A stretch of DNA of 5,615 nt from JAXDBV01 sp034678415 (GTDB taxonomy: Bacteria > Bacteroidota > Bacteroidia > Bacteroidales > VadinHA17), in NCBI GenBank assembly GCA_034678415.1, contig JAXDBV010000281.1, positions 1-5,615 of the forward strand, written 5' to 3'. A model generated the notes under the pieces. That model saw nothing but the letters and a program-made list of their open reading frames with translations. It did no database searches and was not told where the DNA came from. The translations under genes and the position numbers were made by a program. This document shows, piece by piece, positions 1-5,615 of the stretch (positions within the stretch are counted from its first letter, which is position 1; each line of letters starts with the position of its first letter).

Positions 1-75
1 TCATATCAGGATCTTATTGCCTTCCGTGAAAAATTCCCTGTACATCTGGATGGGGACGATTTTACTATTTTGTAA
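1..75 (+). CDS. 3' end of an unidentified gene (partial, C-terminal 24 residues)
   Basis: Reading frame 1 is open from the first base of the window to a TAA stop at 73-75. It encodes 24 residues that begin SYQDLIAFREK and end DDFTIL. The composition is that of a soluble protein, with mixed charged and hydrophobic residues and ordinary codons. The gene would end 34 bp before the end of the large leftward gene, giving a convergent arrangement. No family can be named from so short a tail. A competing 29-codon leftward ORF (ATG at 90-88, stop at 3-1) covers the same DNA. I prefer the rightward frame because it looks more protein-like, but the evidence is thin. Confidence 0.45.
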   Translation, partial: SYQDLIAFREKFPVHLDGDDFTIL

Positions 76-108
76 CATGCCTCTCTTCATTCACTGTAAT
101 GACCCGTA

Positions 109-3048
109 TTAGCTGACGATTGCATCATACAGGATCTCCACAGGGTGAAGTGCGCGCTGGCCCGTTCCATCGAGTATCTGCTGCCTGCAGCTTGTGCCGG
201 GTGCGACAATCACACTGCCGGCTTGGGCTTTCCTCACCGCATCAAACAGCACCAGTTCACCAATCTTCATACTTAACCCGTAATGTTCCTTCTCGTAGCC
301 AAACGAACCGGCCATACCACAACATCCTGACGGTATCTCAGTGACCCGGTAGTTGGAAGGGATGCTCAACATGGCCTTGGTGGAGGCGGTAGACGCTACC
401 GATTTCTGCTGACAGTGTCCGTGCAACAGGATATTACACGGGTCTTCCGTAAATGATGAACGTGCAATTTTACCCCTTTCAAACTCCCGCTGAATGAATT
501 CATCGACCAGAAAAACATTCTTAGCCAGTTTCCCGGCCGCCTCCCTGTATGAGTTGCCGCATATGTCAGGATATTCGTCCCGAAAACTTAGGATGGCCGA
601 CGGCTCGATACCAATTAGGGGAGATTCATCACTAACAAGTTTGCTGAATACCATGATGTTTTTTATACATTTCCTGCGTGCCTTCCGTAAAAGTCCCTTG
701 GAGAAAAACGTCCTTGCGCTTTCCGCATGTGCCGGCGCCTCAATGCGGTAACCCAGCTTTATCAGCAGCGTAAGGGTCTTGATGCCGATGTGGGTGTCGT
801 TATAATTCGTGAATTCATCAGTGAAAAAATACACTGTGCCGTTGCGCGGATGTTGTGGATTGATGCCCGGCAATGTTGTCCTTATCCAATGCCTGAGGCT
901 GTGCCGGCTGATGCACGGGAGTGTCCTGGCGGGGGCAAACGAAAGAATCCATTTTAAAAAGCCTGAAACCAACTTGTTGGTAATTAAAAAGTTAAATATT
1001 CGAGGGAACAGGCCTCCCAGGGTATTGATGGTGCTGATGTGGGCGATAAGCCATGTTCTTAATGAAATACCTCGTGCATCATGGTAGTGTTGCAGAAATT
1101 CCGATTTAAACCTCGCCATGTCAATAGTGGAAGGGCACTCTGATTTACATCCCTTGCACGAGAGACACAGGTCAAGAATTTGATACAGGGCTTTATCGGC
1201 AAAAGGATTTTTCTCTCGGGAACGGGTGAGTATTTCCCTCAGGAGGTTTGCCCTGGCCCTGGTGGTGGTATTCTCATCCCTGGTTGCCATATAGCTTGGG
1301 CACATGGTTCCTCCCGCGCGTTCCGTCTTGCGACAGTCGCCTGATCCATTGCACTTTTCAACGGCGCGAAGGAACCCACCCTCACGGCTGAAATCAAAAT
1401 AAGTGGGAATCATTCTGGTTGCCTGTCCCGGTGTATATCTCAGGCTCTCATTCACCGGTGGCGTGTCGATAATCTTGCCGGGATTAAGGATATTCTTCGG
1501 GTCCCAAGTTTTCTTTATTGTTTTGAACAGGCCGTAAATGGTCGCACCGTACATAACAGGTATGAACGATCCGCGTAAGCGTCCATCGCCATGTTCACCG
1601 CTCAGGGATCCTCTATACTTCTTAACCAGCATCGCCACTTCCATGCCTAGTGCCTGGAAAAGTTCAGTATCGTGCGGATCCTTGGGGTTTAGTACCGGAC
1701 GCAGGTGAAGCTCCCCGCTGCCGATATGTGCATGATATACGCATTTCAGACCGTATTTTTCAAGGATCTTCCCGAACTGGTCCATATAGTCCGGTAAAGA
1801 AGATACGGGTACGGCCGTGTCTTCAATAAGCGACAGCGGCTTGGCATCACCCTTCATATTGCTGAGCACTCCCAGTCCCGCCTTCCTCAGGTTCCAGACT
1901 CTTTTTGTGTCAGGATTAAACACGAGGGGGAAATGGTATCCGAGGTGCTGTGCGCGCAGATCATCGATCAGCTGGTCAGCAACCATCCTGATGGAATCCC
2001 TGTCATGACTGGCAAATTCAATAATCAGTACAGCCCCGGGATTTCCTTCAATAAAAAAGCGGTTACGCTGCAGGTCAGGATTGTCACGCGCGAGATTGAG
2101 GATGGTCTCATCCATCATCTCCACTGCGCCCGGCTGATATTTAAGAGCAATGAGGTTAGCCTTGAACGCCTCTTCCTTTGTACGCAGGTGGACACACAGC
2201 AATCCTGTTACAGGAGGCGGAGTGGTGACGAGGTTGAGCTTTATCTCTGTGGCTATGGCGAGCGTGCCTTCCGATCCGGCCAGAAGCTTCGAAAGATTGA
2301 ACGGTGGCCTTCCCTCCGTGAACGGGGCACTGTCAAGCAGGATATCAAGCGCATAACCGGTATTGCGCCTGTGAACAGAGGGATCAGGATACTGTTCCCT
2401 GATCTCTCTCTGTATGGACCGGTCTGACAAAATTTCTTTTATATTCCTGTAAAGCTTCGCTTCCAGATGATGACCGTCGCATTTTTTTTCAAAGTCCTCA
2501 GCGCCCACCGGACCGAACACTGCTTCGCTGCCGTCACTGAGAATCGCGCGCACCTCTATAACATGATCACGCGTACTGCCGTAAATAAGTGAATGCGATC
2601 CACAGGCATTATTGCCAAGCATACCGCCGATCATGCAACGGTTTGATGTGGATGTTTCCGGACCGAAAAAAAGGCCGTAGCCGGCAACCGCCTCGTTCAG
2701 CTCGTCAAGGATCACTCCCGGTTCCACACGCACCCATTGCTCCTGCCTGTTGATCTCCAGGATACGGGTCATGTACCTGGATACATCAATAATGATACCG
2801 TTTCCTACAACCTGTCCGGCCAGAGAAGTGCCGGCTGTTCGTGGTGTTACGGCCATACCGTGTGCACCGGCCCATAAAATAATCTTCCTGATATCATTAC
2901 TATTCCTGGGACGGGCAACGGCAACGGGCTTCTCCCTGTAAATGGATGCATCGGTGGCATACAGCAACCGGGTGATATCATCAATAAACAGCTCGCCCTC
3001 CAGCTGTGAACGCAGATCCAGCAATGCATCATAATTTCTTTTTCCCAT
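109..3048 (-). CDS. FAD-binding and [4Fe-4S]-binding oxidoreductase, D-lactate / D-2-hydroxyglutarate dehydrogenase-like
   Basis: This 979-residue fused protein probably oxidises a D-2-hydroxy acid to a 2-oxo acid and passes electrons through FAD and Fe-S clusters to a quinone or carrier. Domains in order: an FAD-binding PCMH-type domain (about 38-275) with PRTAGTSLAGQ at 69-79 and GNNACGSHSLIYGSTRDH at 145-162; a FAD-oxidase C-terminal domain (about 276-528) with HAHIGSGELHLRP at 439-451, SGEHGDGRLRG at 483-493 and a closing NILNPGKI; a ferredoxin-like domain with C566, C572, C583-Pro and then C628, C631, C634, C638-Pro; and a GlpC/HdrB-like cysteine-rich region with HGHCQQK (C879), SGCCGMAGSFGYEKEH (C909, C910) and C954. 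The first cysteine-rich half (about 739-800) lacks a CCG motif and reads AESARTFFSKGLL there. Length and domain order match the large YdiJ-type enzymes (about 1000 residues). No signal peptide is visible, so it is probably cytoplasmic or peripheral to the inner membrane. The start at 3048 gives MGKRNYDALL, a normal lead into the FAD domain. The stop is TAA (111-109). The family call is firm; the substrate is not. Confidence 0.93.
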   Translation of the reverse strand: MGKRNYDALLDLRSQLEGELFIDDITRLLYATDASIYREKPVAVARPRNSNDIRKIILWAGAHGMAVTPRTAGTSLAGQVVGNGIIIDVSRYMTRILEINRQEQWVRVEPGVILDELNEAVAGYGLFFGPETSTSNRCMIGGMLGNNACGSHSLIYGSTRDHVIEVRAILSDGSEAVFGPVGAEDFEKKCDGHHLEAKLYRNIKEILSDRSIQREIREQYPDPSVHRRNTGYALDILLDSAPFTEGRPPFNLSKLLAGSEGTLAIATEIKLNLVTTPPPVTGLLCVHLRTKEEAFKANLIALKYQPGAVEMMDETILNLARDNPDLQRNRFFIEGNPGAVLIIEFASHDRDSIRMVADQLIDDLRAQHLGYHFPLVFNPDTKRVWNLRKAGLGVLSNMKGDAKPLSLIEDTAVPVSSLPDYMDQFGKILEKYGLKCVYHAHIGSGELHLRPVLNPKDPHDTELFQALGMEVAMLVKKYRGSLSGEHGDGRLRGSFIPVMYGATIYGLFKTIKKTWDPKNILNPGKIIDTPPVNESLRYTPGQATRMIPTYFDFSREGGFLRAVEKCNGSGDCRKTERAGGTMCPSYMATRDENTTTRARANLLREILTRSREKNPFADKALYQILDLCLSCKGCKSECPSTIDMARFKSEFLQHYHDARGISLRTWLIAHISTINTLGGLFPRIFNFLITNKLVSGFLKWILSFAPARTLPCISRHSLRHWIRTTLPGINPQHPRNGTVYFFTDEFTNYNDTHIGIKTLTLLIKLGYRIEAPAHAESARTFFSKGLLRKARRKCIKNIMVFSKLVSDESPLIGIEPSAILSFRDEYPDICGNSYREAAGKLAKNVFLVDEFIQREFERGKIARSSFTEDPCNILLHGHCQQKSVASTASTKAMLSIPSNYRVTEIPSGCCGMAGSFGYEKEHYGLSMKIGELVLFDAVRKAQAGSVIVAPGTSCRQQILDGTGQRALHPVEILYDAIVS

Positions 3049-3219
3049 CGCTGTACGAGTATGACAGCTAAAAATAACAAAAAGAAAAATGTACCTTCAT
3101 TGAAAATTGTTATTAAACACATCTCGCTTCCAATAATAATTCTCTTAACATTATACATTATTCGCACATTTTTGAATATTTTTAGAAGTTTACAGATTTA
3201 CCATAATGCATTTACGAAC
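3049..3219. promoter_or_regulatory. AT-rich divergent intergenic region, presumed promoters for both directions
   Basis: These 171 bp lie between the start codons of the leftward flavoprotein gene and rightward pta, so they should carry both promoters. The DNA is much richer in A+T than the flanking genes. Against the Bacteroidota -7 consensus TAnnTTTG, the rightward strand has CATTTTTG at 3167-3174 (one mismatch, about 45 bp before pta). The leftward strand has TCTTTTTG at 3085-3078 (one mismatch, about 30 bp before its gene). Neither has a clear TTTG-type -33 element at the expected spacing, so both are weak candidates. I saw no clear operator palindrome, Crp/Fnr-like site or riboswitch. 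Confidence 0.4.
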
Positions 3220-4224
3220 ATGGAACTATTGGAACAGCTGAAAGAACAGGCAAAAGCGAATAAAAAAAGAATTGTTTTACCGGAGGGTACTGAAGACAGG
3301 ACACTGCAGGCGGCCAGTATTGTAACCGATGAAAATATAGCAGCAATTACTCTTTTGGGTAATCCGGAAGAAATCAGGTCAAAGGCCAGGGCGCTGAATC
3401 TGAAGAATATTGACCGGATACGAATGATCGATCCCGTGAAGCATGAGAAGAAGGAAGAATATATTCACCGCATGGTTGAACTCAGGAAACACAAGGGGAT
3501 GACTCATGAGGAAGCTTCACGTCTGATTGAGGATCCTCTGTACCTCGGTACCCTGATGATCAAGAGCGGAGATGCGGATGGTGAGGTGGCAGGCGCCATC
3601 AATGCCACGGGCGATGTGCTGAGGCCTGCCTTCCACTATGTAAAGACTATGCCCGGCATAACCGTGGTTTCAGGAGCCTTCATCATGATCCTGAAAGAAA
3701 GAAACTTCGGACATAATGGAATGATGGTGTTTGCCGACTGTGCCGTTCATCCCAATCCCACTGCGGCCGAGCTGGCCGAGATCGCTGTTGCAACAGCACA
3801 TACCACCCGGGTACTGGCAAGGTTTGAACCCAGGATTGCCATGCTCAGCTTTTCCACCAAAGGAAGTGCCAGCCATGAGATGGTTGATAAAGTGGTGGAG
3901 GCCACCAGGCTGGCCAGAGAGATGAATCCCAACCTGAAAATTGACGGGGAGTTGCAGGCCGATGCCGCTATCATTGAATCGATTGGAAAACGCAAAGCCC
4001 CGCAAAGTGAGATTGCCGGACAAGCCAATGTGCTGATCTTTCCTACCCTTGAAAGCGGAAATATCGCCTATAAGCTCGTGGAACGGCTCGCACATGCCGA
4101 AGCGGTAGGACCGGTGCTCCAGGGAATGGCGGCACCGATCAATGACCTCTCAAGGGGATGCTCAATAAATGATATTGTTAACGTGATTGCCATTACTGCT
4201 AATCAGGCGGCCGGCATGAAATAA
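3220..4224 (+). CDS. pta: Phosphate acetyltransferase (phosphotransacetylase)
   Basis: This enzyme interconverts acetyl-CoA plus phosphate with acetyl phosphate plus CoA in the cytoplasm, the first step of acetate formation through AckA. The 334-residue product has the length of the short, single-domain Pta class. Visible family signatures are RIVLPEGTEDRTLQAA (17-32), the GDADGEVAGA stretch (117-126), FADCAVHPNPTAAELAEIA (171-189), LSFSTKGSASHE (209-220), DGELQADAA (242-250), FPTLESGNIAYKL (274-286) and GPVLQGMAAPINDLSRGCS (297-315). S311, R312 and D318 line up by motif and spacing with the Ser-Arg...Asp active-site trio of Methanosarcina Pta (S309, R310, D316). I chose the ATG at 3220 because MELLEQLKEQAKANKKRIVLPEGTE is a normal Pta N-terminus. 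The frame is also open upstream to an ATG at 3061, but those 53 codons are AT-rich and unlike Pta. No Shine-Dalgarno is visible. The acetate kinase start two genes downstream, and the length, favour Pta over phosphate butyryltransferase. Confidence 0.95.
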   Translation: MELLEQLKEQAKANKKRIVLPEGTEDRTLQAASIVTDENIAAITLLGNPEEIRSKARALNLKNIDRIRMIDPVKHEKKEEYIHRMVELRKHKGMTHEEASRLIEDPLYLGTLMIKSGDADGEVAGAINATGDVLRPAFHYVKTMPGITVVSGAFIMILKERNFGHNGMMVFADCAVHPNPTAAELAEIAVATAHTTRVLARFEPRIAMLSFSTKGSASHEMVDKVVEATRLAREMNPNLKIDGELQADAAIIESIGKRKAPQSEIAGQANVLIFPTLESGNIAYKLVERLAHAEAVGPVLQGMAAPINDLSRGCSINDIVNVIAITANQAAGMK

Positions 4225-4251
4225 TTCTATCTGCAATTAATATTATAAAAA

Positions 4252-5214
4252 ATGACGGAATCATTAGACGATTATGCTCTGCAACGAAAATCGGGCAAGC
4301 AGGGAGTATTGAAGAAAGTGGGTATTATCGGCTGCGGATCAATGGGCCAGGATATTGCCCGGACAGTCAGTCAGCATGGAATGGATGTCGTCTTCATCGA
4401 CCAGACTACCGAAAGAGTCAAGGAAATCTTTTCCGAAATTGATCATAGCCTGGATGAGATCATCAATCGCTGGGGTCTGACAAAAAGTGATAAGCGGGCA
4501 ATCATTTCCAGGATACAGGGCTCAACAGATTATGCCGACCTTAAAGACTGTGATCTGATCATCGAGACGATCAACTTTACCAGCCCCGGAACCAGTATCG
4601 AGATCCGCAAAGAAATCTTCCGGAAAGTGGAACAGGTTGTGAGTAAAGAAACGGTGATCACTTCCAATACTTCAACCCTGATCATTTCTGATCTTGCTTC
4701 CGGGTTAATAAATCCCGAAAGAGCCGTGGGACTGCATTTCCTCGTGCCGGCGGCCAGCGTTGATATCGTCGAGGTGGTGAAGGGTGTCAAAACCAGTGAA
4801 CGTGCTTTTGATTTTGTGGTCAAGTTTGCCAAGATGATTGGAAAAAAGGTCGTTACAACCCATGAGTCGCCCGGCAATATCAGCACCCGGATGATCGTTA
4901 CCCTTATTAATGAGGCATGTGAGGTGCTCATGGAAGGTATTGCACCAGCCACATGCATCGATCTGACAATGAAAAAAGGATTTGGCCTCCAGTTCGGTCC
5001 CTTCGAACTGGCCGACCGCATCGGACTGGATAAACTGGTGAAATGGATGGATAACCTGCACCAGGAATTCGGAGACCAGCGGTATAAACCAAATCCCATC
5101 ATCAAAAGACTCTATAGGGCAGGTATGCTCGGCAAGAAAACCGATGCGGGTTTTTATAAATACAAGGACGGCAAAATCGTGGGAGAGACCGTTCATTGCC
5201 CGGAATTTAAATAG
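4252..5214 (+). CDS. 3-hydroxyacyl-CoA dehydrogenase family protein (3-hydroxybutyryl-CoA dehydrogenase-like) with altered active site
   Basis: This 320-residue protein resembles the NAD-dependent enzymes that interconvert 3-hydroxyacyl-CoA and 3-oxoacyl-CoA. A tail of about 20 residues precedes a Rossmann domain with VGIIGCGSMG (23-32). An acidic residue, D50, ends the second strand and suggests NAD over NADP. DLIIET (101-106) and SNTSTLIISDLA (138-149) follow. The C-terminal helical domain includes NEACEVLMEGIA, GPFELADRIGLDK (249-261) and LGKKTDAGFYKY (293-304). By motif and spacing, S141, H162 and E174 match human HADH Ser137, His158 and Glu170. The position of Asn208 is T212 (PGNISTR where PGFIVNR is usual), and HFFNP is HFLVP (162-166). 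Activity on 3-hydroxybutyryl-CoA is therefore uncertain; a related 3-hydroxy acid or acyl-CoA substrate is possible. It starts 27 bp after pta and ends 20 bp before ackA, so the three are probably co-transcribed. M1 is the only Met before the Rossmann core. No Shine-Dalgarno is seen. Confidence 0.88.
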   Translation: MTESLDDYALQRKSGKQGVLKKVGIIGCGSMGQDIARTVSQHGMDVVFIDQTTERVKEIFSEIDHSLDEIINRWGLTKSDKRAIISRIQGSTDYADLKDCDLIIETINFTSPGTSIEIRKEIFRKVEQVVSKETVITSNTSTLIISDLASGLINPERAVGLHFLVPAASVDIVEVVKGVKTSERAFDFVVKFAKMIGKKVVTTHESPGNISTRMIVTLINEACEVLMEGIAPATCIDLTMKKGFGLQFGPFELADRIGLDKLVKWMDNLHQEFGDQRYKPNPIIKRLYRAGMLGKKTDAGFYKYKDGKIVGETVHCPEFK

Positions 5215-5225
5215 TAACAGGTAAT

Positions 5226-5230
5226 AAGGA
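5226..5230 (+). promoter_or_regulatory. Possible ribosome binding site of ackA
   Basis: AAGGA lies four bases before the ackA ATG, within the 20-bp gap after the dehydrogenase stop. It is the only Shine-Dalgarno-like sequence at a start in this window, and the spacing is slightly short. It supports the ATG at 5235 but could be chance in purine-rich DNA. Confidence 0.4.
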
Positions 5231-5234
5231 AAAC

Positions 5235-5615
5235 ATGAAGATCATCGTATTGAATTGCGGTAGCTCATCCATTAAATACCAGTTCTTTGATATGAAAAAA
5301 GTGGAAGTTCTTGCTAAAGGACTGGTGGATAAAATAGGCCTCCATGGCTCATACATCAAACACGAACGAAATGATGGCGATCAGTTGACGCTCGAAGGGG
5401 AAATCATTGATCACCAGCAAGGTATTGAGTATGTGCTGGGAATCCTGGCCAGCGAAAAACACGGAAGTATTAAGAACTTTGATGAAATAGATGCCGTGGG
5501 TCACCGGGTGGTCCACGGGGGAGAAGAATTCAATTCCAGTGTGCTCATCACCCAGGAGGTGATCAAGAAAGTGGAGGAATGCATCGATCTGGCACCCCTC
5601 CACAACCCTCCCAAC
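5235..5615 (+). CDS. ackA: Acetate kinase, N-terminal 127 residues (cut by window end)
   Basis: This enzyme transfers the phosphoryl group from acetyl phosphate to ADP, giving acetate and ATP, and so completes the Pta-AckA route. The frame is open from ATG 5235 to the last base, with no stop inside the window. The N-terminus MKIIVLNCGSSSIKYQFFD is the acetate kinase phosphate-binding motif; butyrate kinases typically have NPGSTSTK here. VGHRVVHGG (88-96) and LAPLHNPPN (119-127) are further acetate kinase signatures. N7 and R91 fall at exactly the positions of the catalytic and substrate-binding residues of Methanosarcina thermophila acetate kinase. About two thirds of a typical 400-residue enzyme, including the later catalytic residues, lies beyond the window. 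It is the third gene of the pta cluster. Confidence 0.95.
   Translation, partial: MKIIVLNCGSSSIKYQFFDMKKVEVLAKGLVDKIGLHGSYIKHERNDGDQLTLEGEIIDHQQGIEYVLGILASEKHGSIKNFDEIDAVGHRVVHGGEEFNSSVLITQEVIKKVEECIDLAPLHNPPN

Noticed and set aside
1..90. A 29-codon leftward ORF (ATG at 90-88, TGA at 3-1) just downstream of the flavoprotein gene
   Set aside because: It is short, has no recognisable motif, and overlaps the more protein-like rightward frame ending at 75. It is likely a shadow.
76..108. Possible bidirectional terminator between the two convergent genes
   Set aside because: No inverted repeat with a T-tract could be seen in the 33-bp gap.
1933..2427. A 164-codon rightward ORF inside the flavoprotein gene
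   Set aside because: It lies wholly opposite a strongly supported coding sequence with FAD-domain motifs, and its translation has no recognisable domain. It is a chance antisense frame.
3132..3162. Inverted AATAAT / ATTATT arms in the divergent region
   Set aside because: Six-base AT-only arms about 20 bp apart are expected by chance in DNA this AT-rich.
2847..3167. A 106-codon leftward ORF overlapping the flavoprotein start and the intergenic region
   Set aside because: It is in a different frame from the supported gene and overlaps its N-terminal coding region. The translation shows no motif, and the hydrophobic start reflects AT-rich DNA.
4530..5196. Two long leftward ORFs (191 and 163 codons) opposite the dehydrogenase gene
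   Set aside because: Both are antisense to a gene whose motifs run its full length, and neither translation resembles a known family.
3220..5615. Reading the cluster as a phosphate butyryltransferase - butyrate kinase operon because of the dehydrogenase
   Set aside because: The transferase has Pta length and motifs, and the kinase begins with the acetate kinase NCGSSSIKYQ signature, not the NPGSTSTK of butyrate kinases.

Overview
The window suggests an anaerobic or facultative fermenter, most likely of the Bacteroidota (Bacteroidales-like). This is an inference from three things: protein character, moderate GC in the genes with very AT-rich leaders, and the lack of a Shine-Dalgarno sequence before pta and the dehydrogenase gene. 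No 16S or other phylogenetic marker is present, so the placement is provisional.

Layout, left to right. Positions 1-75 hold what looks like the last 24 codons of a rightward gene of unknown function. It converges, across a 33-bp gap, on a large leftward gene (109-3048). That gene encodes a 979-residue FAD plus iron-sulfur oxidoreductase of the D-lactate / D-2-hydroxyglutarate dehydrogenase superfamily (YdiJ-like architecture). An AT-rich divergent region of 171 bp (3049-3219) separates it from a rightward cluster of three closely spaced genes: phosphate acetyltransferase (pta, 3220-4224), a 3-hydroxyacyl-CoA dehydrogenase family protein (4252-5214), and the first 127 codons of acetate kinase (ackA, 5235 to the window end).

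How the genes may work together. Pta and AckA convert acetyl-CoA to acetate through acetyl phosphate and make ATP. The divergent flavoprotein would oxidise a D-2-hydroxy acid to a 2-oxo acid. If the substrate were D-lactate, the product pyruvate could feed acetyl-CoA into the Pta-AckA route, but the substrate cannot be read from sequence. The main point of interest is the dehydrogenase gene inserted between pta and ackA. It keeps the Rossmann fold and the Ser, His and Glu of the 3-hydroxyacyl-CoA dehydrogenase active site. The fourth conserved residue, the Asn of the PGFxxNR motif, is Thr, and the usual HFFNP motif reads HFLVP. Its reaction may therefore differ from that of classical 3-hydroxybutyryl-CoA dehydrogenase.

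I saw no RNA genes, mobile elements, CRISPR arrays or convincing terminators. Apart from the genes, this is an ordinary metabolic region.
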